DNA of 40,620 bases from Prevotella jejuni (GCF_900187995.1 NZ_FZNZ01000031.1:1-40620); one strand, 5' to 3'. Positions 9,091 to 18,786 are shown, counted from the first letter of the stretch. The notes: generated from the letters alone by a model not told the origin. Numbers and translations are program-made.

Positions 9091-9563
9091 TTTTTTATAA
9101 ATCCATAATCCTTTATTAATTCAGAATTCATAATTCACAATTCATAATTATGATTACCGATATTAACTGTGGTTTATTAAGGGGTAGTTGACAAGTTGAC
9201 AGGTTTACGAGTTGATGAGTTAATTTCTCTAATTACGCTAATGCTTATTGTAGTGTAATTCGTGTCATTTGCGTGATTCGTAGCGCAATATTGGTAGTTG
9301 ACGAGTTAACCAGTTAATTGTTGCGATAAATCATAGTTAACAGCGGTAATCTTAATTAAAAGGAAAGCGAAAAATAAGCCTTTACTGCGGTAAGAATAGG
9401 AGTGAAATAGTAAGGTGTTAGCATGCGAGAGTGGTATGTCTGTGGCGCAAAAGGCTGCTAAGCACCGTCCCTTTAGTGTGTATTAATAGTGTAATCGTCC
9501 TTGATAAGTTTAAGTAAATGGATGGAAGGGGAGTCCAGAACATGCCCTTCCGTCTTGATAACG
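9091..9563. repeat. Intergenic DNA with dispersed Prevotella-type short repeats
   Basis: It holds 'AATTCATAATTC'-type repeats, a TAATTATGATTACCG segment shared with 38478 and 39793, and a block of about 80 bases (9226-9305, 'TAATTACGCTAATGCTTATT') that recurs inverted at about 35930-36005. GGAAGGG (9524-9530) and CCCTTCC (9545-9551) form a hairpin just downstream of the nuclease-like gene and may act as its terminator. No ORF is convincing. Confidence 0.6.
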
Positions 9564-10247
9564 TTATAATGACGCGATGAGGTTATCTATATTTACAGAG
9601 CAAGAGGTGTCCCCTATAGGTACTTCCACATGCTTGATAATCATATCGTTAGGTTGGTATTGTTCTGCAATATGAGCATCAGACATAGAGAAATCGGAGC
9701 CATTTACCTTGGTACTCTTTTCTTTTTTAAGTTCCGCTTTACATCTATATATTGCTTTATGATAAGTGCTTATCATTTTCCTCTTGTTGGTTTTAAAGGA
9801 ATCATTATCGTCTATCTTTATCTCAACCGGAATAGGATAACTGATAATTATCCCCAATTCCTGATAATTTTCTAAGCCAAAATCCTTTATAGAGCTAAGT
9901 AATAACTTGGTTCTTACGACTGAACTACTAATCTGCCAGATGGCTTTTTCATCAAAATTAGACTTCATTTCAGAATAGACGATATAGTCCTTATCTCCCA
10001 CTTGTAGTAAGAAGATACCATCACAGTCACACTGATAGCTGCAGTTTGGGACCTTACTGTTAAAAGAGTCCTTACATTTCTTTAGCAAATGGTTCTCTAT
10101 TTCTATTATTTTTCCAGCATGTTCATAGGTAACTTGCTCAAGCTTATTGGCTTTTTTTTGTTGTTCATATTTGGTTACTTTACCGTCATGTTGTTTAAAA
10201 AAGCAGGCTTGTAAAAGGCATTTGCTTAGGACAGAGAAGTCTATCAT
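9564..10247 (-). CDS. Probable PD-(D/E)XK nuclease-like partner of an AAA ATPase (227 aa)
   Basis: I do not recognise a named family. The layout fits a PD-(D/E)XK endonuclease core: an acidic N-terminal helix ('YEHAGKIIEIENHL'), then 'CDCDGIFLLQ' (Asp76), a short β-hairpin, 'YIVYSEMKS' with Glu93 and Lys95 in an E-x-K arrangement, then Gln105 in 'IWQISSSVVRTK', which sits where a Q-helix motif would be. The second half is helical and lysine-rich. The ATG overlaps the stop of the ATPase gene by four bases (10244-10247), so the two are translationally coupled. Genes with this ATPase-plus-nuclease arrangement are common in anti-phage systems. The nuclease call rests on motif spacing only. Confidence 0.5.
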   Translation of the reverse strand: MIDFSVLSKCLLQACFFKQHDGKVTKYEQQKKANKLEQVTYEHAGKIIEIENHLLKKCKDSFNSKVPNCSYQCDCDGIFLLQVGDKDYIVYSEMKSNFDEKAIWQISSSVVRTKLLLSSIKDFGLENYQELGIIISYPIPVEIKIDDNDSFKTNKRKMISTYHKAIYRCKAELKKEKSTKVNGSDFSMSDAHIAEQYQPNDMIIKHVEVPIGDTSCSVNIDNLIASL

Positions 10248-11521
10248 TGGTCAGAAGCATTAAGGGAGTACAACATTTCATCAATCTGTTCATCTTGTTT
10301 ACGCATCTTTTCTACCGTCTCATAGAAGGTCTTCATTGGTATTCCACCTTCTTCCACAGGCAGTTCTTCTATCACAACCTTACCTGTCTCGTCATCTCTA
10401 TGGAAGAAATACGCCTTCACATTATCGCCATCAAGGAACGTTTTTTCTGATAAACCATTTGCGGTACAATACTCTTTAAAGGTTGTTTCATTCTTCTTAC
10501 GGATATTACCTAACTTGATAAGCTGGTTCAATCTATCCATAAAATAATCGCTGTGTGTCGTGATATGGAACAAGAAACCATTGTTGATGCATTCCGCAAT
10601 AAGGTCTGCCACCTGAATCTGCATGGATGGATGCAGGTGTGCTTCAGGCTCTTCCAGACATATTGCTACCTTTGTGCCAGGACGATTCTTTAATAGAAAT
10701 AAAAGCGGACTAATCTCTTTTATAGAGGAGGCTGCAGCAGACATGTTCACGTATTTGCCTCCATCAAGGACCAGAAATTCCTTACCTTCTTCCTTAACAA
10801 CATCCCCATCGGTTATTTTCTTAATCTGATTGAGATAAGGAGACTGTGCATCAGTAGATCCTATTGAAATACAATATTCGTTATCAGCTAAGAATCTACC
10901 ATACATTCCGTCGCGATTTATGGAGCTGGTAAGGGAATAATTGGCATTAATCAAAGCTCCATTTGCAGGTGGGAAGATTAGGGCTGTAGGATAAAAGTTT
11001 TCAAGTAATCTGTGGGAAAGTACCACCTGACAGTATTCTCCTACTGTAAATGCAGTATTTATAATGATCTTTCCCCTAGTCTCTTTACCATTAATAGAGA
11101 TATTTAGCATATTACCTAATCTCTTTTCTATCTCTTCTTCTGTTGCTGCTATCTCTTGATATGTGACATGAAGGGACTCACCAAACTCAGGAAAGAGAAA
11201 GTCTACGTCACATTCTATGGTCGGATCTCCTAATAATGCGCGCATAAATGCTGTTACATTATCATGAAGATATGTTGAAAGGAAATCACCTGAAAGCGTA
11301 AAAGAACCAGAAGAGTTCTTACCTACCAAATGTTCTCCTAATTTTTCTGCATCTTTGTAGTTTAATAAACTCGTGAAAAGATAATAAACAAGATAATTCG
11401 CATAACTCTTTCCCAGCTTTGACATACCCGTAAACACCATGAATGGTGCTACCTGGAATGATACTTCCTGTAAAGGTCCGAACTTATGAATATCTATAAT
11501 TATCTTTTTCATATGATTCAA
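10244..11521 (-). CDS. AAA/ABC-type ATPase of a two-gene putative defence module (425 aa)
   Basis: This is an SMC/ABC-like ATPase of the AAA_21/OLD-related kind. Visible motifs: Walker A GMSKLGKS (residues 32-39), a signature-like 'SAAASSIKEI' (about 261-270), Walker B ICLEEPEAHLHPS (287-299), and an H-loop 'ITTHSDYF' (320-327). The C-terminal ~100 residues ('NVKAYFFHRDDETGKV...') are typical of ATPases that act with a nuclease. There is no fused TOPRIM domain, which separates it from OLD and GajA. Methionine 4 (MKKIIIDIHKFGPL) is an equally good start. The nuclease-like gene overlaps its end. It lies outside the mobile element but within 500 bases of its left end. Confidence 0.75.
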   Translation of the reverse strand: MNHMKKIIIDIHKFGPLQEVSFQVAPFMVFTGMSKLGKSYANYLVYYLFTSLLNYKDAEKLGEHLVGKNSSGSFTLSGDFLSTYLHDNVTAFMRALLGDPTIECDVDFLFPEFGESLHVTYQEIAATEEEIEKRLGNMLNISINGKETRGKIIINTAFTVGEYCQVVLSHRLLENFYPTALIFPPANGALINANYSLTSSINRDGMYGRFLADNEYCISIGSTDAQSPYLNQIKKITDGDVVKEEGKEFLVLDGGKYVNMSAAASSIKEISPLLFLLKNRPGTKVAICLEEPEAHLHPSMQIQVADLIAECINNGFLFHITTHSDYFMDRLNQLIKLGNIRKKNETTFKEYCTANGLSEKTFLDGDNVKAYFFHRDDETGKVVIEELPVEEGGIPMKTFYETVEKMRKQDEQIDEMLYSLNASDQ

Positions 11522-12205
11522 TATTGGTAAAATGGGTTCTACATCACAGACTTGGCGGAGTGATTAGAAACCATATATTATGGCACAAAGATACGAAAAA
11601 TAATGTATTAAGTGAAAAATATATGAGAAATTATTGGTTAGAAGACAGTTGAAAGGGAAGGATAGCCCTTCCGTTGTATAGTCTTGTAGAATAGAGGAAT
11701 AGATAAAAAGGAGAGCGTATTATCCCTCCTTGTTGTAAAGTAATTTCCCAATTGCTTTTTAAAAGAGGGTCTTTTGCATTGCAAAAGATGCTCTTTTACG
11801 TGGTAAAAGGTGCCCTTTTGAGGTGTAAAAGACGCCCTTTTGCAATGTAACTAATCACTGAAGATGAAGAAAAATCTAAGTTGGTGCAAACTAATTGATA
11901 ATAAGTGGAAAACAGAACAATTTGCATAAAACTGCTTAATTCGTAAAAGGCAGGAAAGTGCAGATTTAGGCAGAAGTTCAGTTACCAGAGCGTTACCCGA
12001 TTTCGTCATAGGTAACGATGGAGTAATGTTCGGTAACTGAATTATTTTCGCTCGTGTGGCTGTTACTGTGGTCGGCAGTTTTCTGCGTAAGTGAGGAACG
12101 CTTTAATTCGGGTAACTTTGTAGAAGACAGGCTACGCTTGTCCATTTGAGAGCAAGCTCTCATGGAACTCGCTTGCACTGTCTTTACCCACAAATATTAA
12201 AGCGT
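11522..12205. other. Intergenic DNA at the left end of the mobile element
   Basis: It contains no gene. At 11755-11855 there is a cluster of palindromic 'TTTTGCATTGCAAAA' and GTAAAAGGTGCCCTTTT-type repeats, similar to sequence at 32166-32190 and 36320-36375. At 11977-12041 lies a nested inverted repeat (separate entry). TTCGCTCGT at 12047-12055 recurs at 32081-32089. GAGAGCAAGCTCTC near 12150 is a short palindrome just before the first recombinase gene. Confidence 0.6.
11977..12041. repeat. Nested inverted repeat built on GTTACC/GGTAAC
   Basis: TTCAGTTACC (11977-11986) faces GGTAACTGAA (12032-12041). Inside it CGTTACC (11991-11997) faces GGTAACG (12011-12017). A fifth GGTAAC lies at 12111-12116. 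At the opposite end of the element CGTTACC (32098-32104) faces GGTAAC (32124-32129). The arrangement suits recombinase core or arm sites, or an operator. Confidence 0.6.
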
Positions 12206-13435
12206 ATGAAAACAGAAAAGATGAAGGTGTTGCTCTACCTTAAAAAGAGTGGTTTGGACAAGTCGGGCAAGGTTCCGATTATGGGACGAATAACCATAGG
12301 GCGTTCCATTGCCCAATTTAGTTGTAAACTATCTTGTACTCCCGATTTGTGGAATCCACGTGAGAGCAGGATAGACGGAAAGAGTCGTGAGGCTGTGGAG
12401 ATAAACGGCAGGTTGGAGAGTTTGCTGTTGTCTGTTCAGTCTGCTTATCAGTCCCTGCTCTCCAAAGGTTGCCCATTTGATGCAACCGATGTGAAAGAGC
12501 TGTTCCAAGGGAGCGTGCAGACTCGCTGTATGCTTATCGAAAGGCTGGATATGCTCATCAAGGAGAAAGAAAGCCATATCGGTGTGGATATCAAGAAAGA
12601 GTCCCTGTCAAGTTATCATTCTACGAGAAACCGCTTGCAGGAGTTCATTCAGAAGAGATACAGGGTTTCGGATCTGGCATTCTCACAATTGACAGAGAGC
12701 TTTATCTATGAGTTTCGTCAATACTACTTGGGGGTATGCGGTTTCCAAGAAAGTTCTTTCTTCGCAGTGGCATCACATTTGAAAACGGTTTGCAGGTTGG
12801 CTTACCGTGAGGGAATAGCCGATACATTTCTGTTTGACAAAGCGCATATAGAACGTGGAGACAAGAAAACGCCGAAGGCACTCGACAGGGAAGCCTTGGA
12901 GAAGTTAAAGGCTCTCCGCTTTGATGACTTGGAAGAAGAAATGGAAACTGCTCGTGATGTGTTTCTCTTCGCCTGTTATACCGGTGCAGCCTATTGTGAT
13001 TTGATGGAACTAAGCAAGAAGCATCTTGTCCATGATGATGCAGGCAGTTTGTGGTTGAAGTTCAACAGACAAAAGACGGGTGTCCTTTGTCGCGTCAAAT
13101 TATTGCCCGAGGCCATCCAGCTAATCGAGAAAATGCACACCGATGAAAGGGAAACATTGCTCCCTTTCATCAAATATCCTACCTATCAATCTTGCCTGAA
13201 AGCTTTACGACTGCGGGCAGGTATCGCTTTTCCCTTTACCACGCACACGGCAAGGCACACTTTTGCCACCCTTATCACCTTGGAACAGGGCGTACCCATC
13301 GAAACGGTGAGCAAGATGCTCGGACATACGAACGTAAGTATGACCGAACGCTATGCAAAGGTGACACCGCAAAAACTCTTTGAGGAGTTCGCTCGCCTCC
13401 TTTCTTTCACAGAAGATTTGCAGTTGGTGATTTGA
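12206..13435 (+). CDS. Tyrosine recombinase 1 of the mobilizable element (409 aa)
   Basis: This is a phage-integrase-fold recombinase that integrates and excises the element. It has an N-terminal SAM-like arm and core-binding region ('MKVLLYLKKSG', 'RITIGRSIAQFSCKLS') and a C-terminal catalytic domain with HTARHTFATL (H-x-x-R), LGHTNVSMTERYAKV (catalytic Tyr) and the β-strand lysine region 'KFNRQKTG'. The first catalytic arginine is missing: the box I sequence is CYTGAAYCDLMEL where other integrases have TGLR. IntDOT-type Bacteroides recombinases share this trait. I chose the ATG at 12206 because upstream in-frame codons fall in the repeat-rich leader. A second recombinase follows. Confidence 0.9.
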   Translation: MKTEKMKVLLYLKKSGLDKSGKVPIMGRITIGRSIAQFSCKLSCTPDLWNPRESRIDGKSREAVEINGRLESLLLSVQSAYQSLLSKGCPFDATDVKELFQGSVQTRCMLIERLDMLIKEKESHIGVDIKKESLSSYHSTRNRLQEFIQKRYRVSDLAFSQLTESFIYEFRQYYLGVCGFQESSFFAVASHLKTVCRLAYREGIADTFLFDKAHIERGDKKTPKALDREALEKLKALRFDDLEEEMETARDVFLFACYTGAAYCDLMELSKKHLVHDDAGSLWLKFNRQKTGVLCRVKLLPEAIQLIEKMHTDERETLLPFIKYPTYQSCLKALRLRAGIAFPFTTHTARHTFATLITLEQGVPIETVSKMLGHTNVSMTERYAKVTPQKLFEEFARLLSFTEDLQLVI

Positions 13436-13497
13436 CCAATTGCTTTCATTCAACATCATTTTCAATAAAAGATATACATAACAAAACCATCAAGACA

Positions 13498-14760
13498 ATG
13501 AGAAGTACATTCAAGATACTGTTCTATATCAACAGACAGAAGACAAAGTCAGACGGAAGGACTACCATTCTCTGCCGTATTACCATAGATGGGAAGAGTT
13601 CCGCCATAACCACAGGAGAGGAATGCCTGCCGGCAGAGTGGAACGCCAAACAAGGACAGACTACCGACAAAAGAAAAAACAAAAAGTTAACAGAGTTCAG
13701 AGAGCTTGTAGAAAAGACTTATCGGGATTTATTGACGAGGGACAGAGTGGTCAGCGTGGAGCTAATCAAGAACCGCTTGCAAGGTATTGCCACTCATCCG
13801 ACAACGCTGCTTGCCATGAGCAAGGCTGAACTGCAATCCGTCAAAGAGTGCGTGGGAAAGTCAAAAGCAGAAAGTACGTACCAGAATCTTTGCTATTCCG
13901 ACAAGCTGTTATGCGAGTTTGTCAAGGATAAAGGTGTAAAGGATATACCTGTAATCACCATTACGGAAGATTTGTTTGAAGAATACCGCTTTTATCTTAA
14001 AAAGCAGAGACTGGCAGCTGCAACCATCAACCGTTATCTTTGCTGGCTAAGCAGGTTGATGTTCCGTGCGGTCAGCCAAAGGCTCATTCGTTGTAATCCC
14101 TTTGAGAATACCAAGTACGAGAAAACGGAACAGAAGATATGCTTTCTGCAAAAGAACGGTGTTGCCAAACTCATGGCTTTGAAAGTAAACGACAAGGATA
14201 CAGAACAGGCAAGGCGAATGTTCATCTTTGCTTGCTTTACAGGCTTGGCTATTGCCGACATGGAGCACCTGCAATATGGACATATCCAAACGGCAGCGGA
14301 TGGACAAAGATATATCCGAAAGAAACAGCAGAAAACAAAGGTGGAGTTTGTCGTGCCCCTGCATCCGATAGCCGAAGTCATTATCAAACATTGCAAGTAT
14401 GAACAAGAGAAAAACGGAGGAGGGCAATCGGTGAAAGAAAAAGGTGAAACTGAAACAAGGACAGACAGCCTTGTCTTTCCCTGTGATTGCAGTCGGAGTG
14501 TGATGAGTGCAAAGCTAAGCATCGTGGGCAGAGCTTGTGGCATCAGAGAAAGATTGTCCTATCACATGGCACGACATACGTTCGGTACGATGAGTCTGAG
14601 TGCTGGTATTCCCATAGAGAGCATTGCCAAGATGATGGGACACGCTTCTATTGCCAGCACACAAATCTATGCGCAGGTAACCGATAATAAGATTTCGGAG
14701 AATATGGACAGACTGATAAGAAAATATCAAAAGGAGAAAGCAAAGGAGGAAGCAATATGA
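13498..14760 (+). CDS. Tyrosine recombinase 2 of the mobilizable element (420 aa)
   Basis: This is a paralogue of the preceding recombinase with the same domain order. The start MRSTFKILFYINRQK aligns with the start of recombinase 1, so the ATG at 13498 is preferred to an upstream in-frame codon at 13432. Catalytic motifs: SYHMARHTFGTM (H-x-x-R) and MGHASIASTQIYAQV (Tyr). Box I is CFTGLAIADMEHL, again without the arginine. The spacer between box I and the second strand is enlarged by a lysine- and glycine-rich loop ('YEQEKNGGGQSVKEKGET'). Paired recombinases of this kind mark several Bacteroides mobilizable and conjugative elements. The stop overlaps the next gene by four bases. Confidence 0.9.
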   Translation: MRSTFKILFYINRQKTKSDGRTTILCRITIDGKSSAITTGEECLPAEWNAKQGQTTDKRKNKKLTEFRELVEKTYRDLLTRDRVVSVELIKNRLQGIATHPTTLLAMSKAELQSVKECVGKSKAESTYQNLCYSDKLLCEFVKDKGVKDIPVITITEDLFEEYRFYLKKQRLAAATINRYLCWLSRLMFRAVSQRLIRCNPFENTKYEKTEQKICFLQKNGVAKLMALKVNDKDTEQARRMFIFACFTGLAIADMEHLQYGHIQTAADGQRYIRKKQQKTKVEFVVPLHPIAEVIIKHCKYEQEKNGGGQSVKEKGETETRTDSLVFPCDCSRSVMSAKLSIVGRACGIRERLSYHMARHTFGTMSLSAGIPIESIAKMMGHASIASTQIYAQVTDNKISENMDRLIRKYQKEKAKEEAI

Positions 14761-15125
14761 ACATCAATCACCATCAAACAAAAAGAGACCGCAGCTATTT
14801 TGAATGGAGCGACAATATGCAAATCATTTGCAAGGGAAATGGCGATATAGCCATGACGGAGAGTGAACTTGTAGATTTCTTCGGTGTAACGTGGAAGAAA
14901 CTCAATTATCGTCTGCAACTACTCATCAAAACATCTCACCTACACCCAGAGGAAAGGGATGCAGGTGAGTTAGAAGTATTCGTAAATGAGCAGTTAAAAG
15001 GTTATGCACCGCTTTATCCGCTCTCAATCATCATTGCCCTGTCCTTTCACAGTTGGACAGCATGGAAGCTCATCTGTTCAGAAAGTACATTTGCAGGGAA
15101 ATACACCGCCCGGCAAACATCATAA
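14757..15125 (+). CDS. Small accessory protein coupled to the recombinases (122 aa)
   Basis: The ATG overlaps the stop of recombinase 2 (ATGA), so translation is coupled. The middle, 'MTESELVDFFGVTWKKLNYRLQLLIK', looks like a helix-turn-helix of the type used by excisionases and small element-encoded regulators. The second half is hydrophobic and Trp-rich ('YPLSIIIALSFHSWTAWKL'). I recognise it only as a hypothetical protein that accompanies such recombinase pairs. A role in directing excision is inferred from position. Confidence 0.55.
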   Translation: MNINHHQTKRDRSYFEWSDNMQIICKGNGDIAMTESELVDFFGVTWKKLNYRLQLLIKTSHLHPEERDAGELEVFVNEQLKGYAPLYPLSIIIALSFHSWTAWKLICSESTFAGKYTARQTS

Positions 15126-15622
15126 CACCGATATTCTTAATCGGCAAGACGGATAGCTGAAATATTTCTTTTTCTTTCACCGATATTATCTTACTACATA
15201 ACTACAATAAAGGATAACGCGGTGAAAGAAAAAGGATTGTAATGTAGTCTTTACTTAGTACTTCTTGCAACTACGAAATGACTACATACAACTTTTTCAT
15301 CCTTTGTGGCAATCAATATGTTTTTTCAATAGGAGTCACATGTAGTTATTTTTCAGAAAATCCCTGAAATGTAAAGTCTCAAATAGATAGGTGAGGAGTA
15401 TTTTTTCAATGAAATGAATAGTAATTATAATATTTTTCGTATCTTTGCCTTATATTACCTATACCGAAAGCCTCAGTGGGCAGAGGTGAGGTAGACATAC
15501 ATATTGGTAAAAGGCGTTTTTGTACGCTTTGGTTTTGACGAATTGGAATCTCGCAAATTCATCGACAAGTCAAGAACAAAGCAACAAAGAACGCTTTATG
15601 GGGTGTATTATATACGTTCTCA
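15126..15622. other. Non-coding region with a 15-bp inverted repeat, ACTAC motifs and a promoter
   Basis: CTTTTTCTTTCACCG (15168-15182) is repeated exactly inverted at 15220-15234. The pentamer ACTAC/GTAGT occurs six times between 15193 and 15346 (15193, 15201, 15244, 15270, 15281, 15342). TATCTTTG at 15440-15447 is a good -7 box on the plus strand, with no clear -33 element, followed by the GC-rich leader 'CCTCAGTGGGCAGAGGTGAGG'. The repeats could be recombinase or excisionase sites, and the inverted repeat a terminator for the recombinase operon. Confidence 0.5.
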
Positions 15623-15790
15623 ATGTCTTCAATCGATTTTCGGTTGTTGGCAAGAGGGCATACTATATATTTACACTGGCGAGGGGTTTTCGGCGTTGCT
15701 CGTTTCGACTTGTCGGGCAATGCGAGAGCCTCAATTCGTGAAGCGAGTGACAGAACTGGCTCCACGCTTGAACCAGTAAATATTTTGTAA
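15623..15790 (+). CDS. Short ORF, possibly a conserved small protein (55 aa)
   Basis: It encodes MSSIDFRLLARGHTIY and ends TGSTLEPVNIL. It follows the promoter at 15440 by about 180 bases. The C-terminal part ('SGNARASIREASDRTG') resembles a short hypothetical protein I associate with Bacteroides mobile elements, but I cannot name a function. Two longer ORFs overlap in other frames (TTG start at 15504, 15520). The conserved unit may instead be a structured RNA. Confidence 0.3.
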   Translation: MSSIDFRLLARGHTIYLHWRGVFGVARFDLSGNARASIREASDRTGSTLEPVNIL

Positions 15791-15942
15791 GTATCTGTAA
15801 ATCAGAAGAAACTATACATTATCAAACGAAAATGATACCATAAAGTTACCAACTTATGCAATGTATTTCCAATTCCATTTGGGGAATATGGTGGAAATAA
15901 ATCTGCGGTTTCCTGTCAATACTACATTTACCTTTGTTAACA

Positions 15943-18786
15943 TCATGAAATTACAATATTCAGCAATTCATTTGCTATCGCAGAATCGTTAATCCTCATA
16001 ATGTTGTTTTCCTCTGAGTTGTAGCCGAAAAAATTGATATTGCCATACCAAACAATGGATTTGTCGATTATGGCACATTGAACGGATAGTTCGTCATGAC
16101 AAAGAACGTTTATGCCGTATGCTTTCAATTTTTCTTCGTTATGACCTTCTTTTTTGATATACACAGCTATTTCAACTCCATTTGTCATTAGGTCTCTCAA
16201 GAGGGATATTAAACGAGGCGTGTATTTGTATTTGATTTTAGGGCAAGATATAACGAGGCTGTGCTTGGCGGATAGAATGTCTTGACGGAATGGTTCAGAA
16301 AAGTTAAGACCATCGTATATGAGTTCTTGCTTTGGCATTGTATTATCGTCTGATGATTTGGGTACGCCATAACCAACAGAGGCATAGCCTTTCAAACGTT
16401 TACGATAGATGGAATCGCATAAAGGAACACGAATGTCTATGTAATCATAGATTCGCACCTCTTGCTTGCCTTCGTAATCCCGATGAAGTCTGCCTGCATA
16501 TTGAGCAATATTGCCTTTCCATGAGATCGGAAGTACAAGGAACAACGTGTCAAGTCTGGGATAATCAAATCCTTCTCCGATGTAATTGCCGGTAGCAACG
16601 ATTATCAAAGACTCAGATGTTGGAATCTGCCCCAATCGCTCCATTGCAATTCTTTTTTCTTTTGTTGAATCTGCTCCAACAAGACTGATGACATGGTTCG
16701 CATGAGGTTGCAGCATATCTGCCAATATTCTTACATGGGAAGTGAGTTTTGTTAGGATGATTGGAAGTTCGTCCTTCATCAATTGTTTTTCTTACGTCAC
16801 CAACGATAAGATTGTTCCGTACCCCGTCTGTTGACAAAGCTTCTAATGTTTGGGTATAGGTCTTTATGTCGGACGAAATGTTTATGAAAGAGGTAAAACG
16901 AGGGACAAGAGTTCGTATGAAGTTTTGTCGATTCATCTGCGTTTTCGCATCAGCGGTATATCTTATTTTTCCACATTGCATGAAAATGATTGGCTGATGT
17001 CCGTCCTTGCATATCGGGGTGGCAGTAAGTCCATAAACATAGTGCGCTCGAACTTGTTTCAGGACAAGTTTGAAACTTACGGAGGAGACATGATGGCACT
17101 CGTCAACGATTATCATTCCATAATCCTTAACAAAGGGCTTTATTTCATTTTCCTCTTGACAAGACAGAATTAAAGCAATGTCAATGATTCCATGAATACT
17201 ATCTTTGCAGAGCATAATAGACCTATAGGCGACAGTCCATTTTTTCTTCTACTTGAAGTGCTGCCGACATATTCGTTTATCTCCAGAAATTCCTCCAATT
17301 GCTTTTTCCATTGGTCAAGCAAAGACTTGCGATGAACCAATATCAAGGTGTTCACCTTGCGCTTGACAATCATGGCAATGGCAAAAATCGTCTTGCCGAA
17401 AGCTGTGGTTGCAGACAAGGTACCAGTATTGTGGGGCAACATATTTCCCATGGCCTTCTGCTGCTCTCCCCGAAGTTCACCTTTGAATGAAACATTGATG
17501 CTTCTCCCATGAAAGGTCTTGTCATCAATAGTGTACTTGGCATCGTTAGCCTTCAGAATCTCTATCACATCATCTTCACAGCCACGAGGCATAGCAAGAT
17601 AATTATCCAACACTTCCGAACAAGAGATAATACGAGGTATATCGTATGTTGATAACCTCATACCCTGCTTGGCATAGAACTCAGGATTATGAAAGGCTGC
17701 CATTCTCTTGAAGAGATTAATGATTTTAGATGGAATATTTGCCAAAGGGACGTAAAGTCTGTTCTCTCTTGTCAGGGTGATGCTTCTTGGAAAATCATCT
17801 TTGACAATAGACTCTGATTTTGGTGTTTCCCAAGGTTTGCTTTCACTGCTTTTAGTAAGCTCACCCATTGATGCTATGTGCGTCTGGAGGATATTGTCAA
17901 CTTCCGTTTCAGATAACTTCTTAATATGAAGAAGAAAGTCCCATTGGTCTGGAAAAGTCACGAATTTTTCATCCACAAAGACACTGTTACCTTTCTTGCG
18001 AACATTCCCTTGTAGCGGTAATGCGACAAGGTTGCCAAATCCACCTTCAGGCAAAGTATCTTGGTTGGGAAAGAACCTGTCGTATGACTTAAAAGAAAGC
18101 CGGACTTCCTTGTTCATTGCTTCCGTCAAAATTGCCTTACCAAGCTTCCTTGCCTTAATGGCGGTAATGGCATGATAGAAGAAAATCCACACATGAGCGC
18201 CATTGCCAGAGCGAGAACGCTCGATGTAATAGGGAATGTTCCATTCTTTACAAACAGAGACAAAAGCCAACACGTCATTCTGATAGTCATGCTCGCAACT
18301 CTTGTCATCGAAATCCGTACAGAGAAAGAAGCAAGTGTTATCCTCCAACATTGGATATAAACCTATGACATCACGGCACAAAGCACCCTTTCCTGCGAGA
18401 TGGTTGTAGATATGTTCGTATGACAAAGGCGCAAACTGACGGTTAGGGCATTCTGCACATTTGTATTTTCTTTTGTCGCAAAACTCCCTGTTCCATTCAC
18501 GTTCACATACTGGTTGATAGCCTGATCTCTTCGTAGCATCGCTATACCACCTCTTGGCAAACACATCCTCCCGTCCTTTGAACAAGCTTTGGAACAAAGC
18601 TACCTTCTCCTGTAATGAAAGTTTGTTTGAATAGGTTTCTACTTGAGGTATGGATACAGCAATACAATTCTTCTGTTCCTTAACTTCATAAGGAATACCA
18701 TATTTGGCAAGAAGAGCCTTTAGTCTTGCATTCTCTTCTTCCAATTCATGAAGTTTTGTAAGAATATCACTCTTGCTTACATCCAT
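15943..18786 (-). pseudogene. TOTE-type primase-helicase-PLD protein, two frameshifts
   Basis: Three overlapping reading frames together match one ~945-residue protein of the TOTE conflict-system type. The first frame (18786 to 17170) has an N-terminal coiled coil, a Cys cluster (C94, C103, C110, C113), an archaeo-eukaryotic primase domain with TDFDD (157-161) and ERSRSGNGAHVW (189-200), and Walker A ATTAFGKT (459-466). The frame then shifts near 17205, where one base is missing in GCAAAGATAG. The second frame carries the DEAH box (VDECHH) and 'YGLTATP'. It shifts back near 16765, where an extra T lies in GGACGAACTTCC. The third frame has helicase motif VI (YAGRLHRDYEGK) and a degenerate phospholipase-D-like end (IIDKSIVWYGNINF). 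Either the gene is inactive or these are sequencing errors. It follows the XRE gene by 14 bases. Confidence 0.8.

Noticed and set aside
13432..13497. Upstream start for recombinase 2
   Set aside because: The extra 22 residues overlap the end of recombinase 1 and do not resemble the family, while the ATG at 13498 aligns with the paralogue.
15504..15779. A 91-aa ORF with TTG start
   Set aside because: It overlaps the 55-codon frame, which has a more protein-like C-terminus. Neither is certain, and I list only the latter at low confidence.
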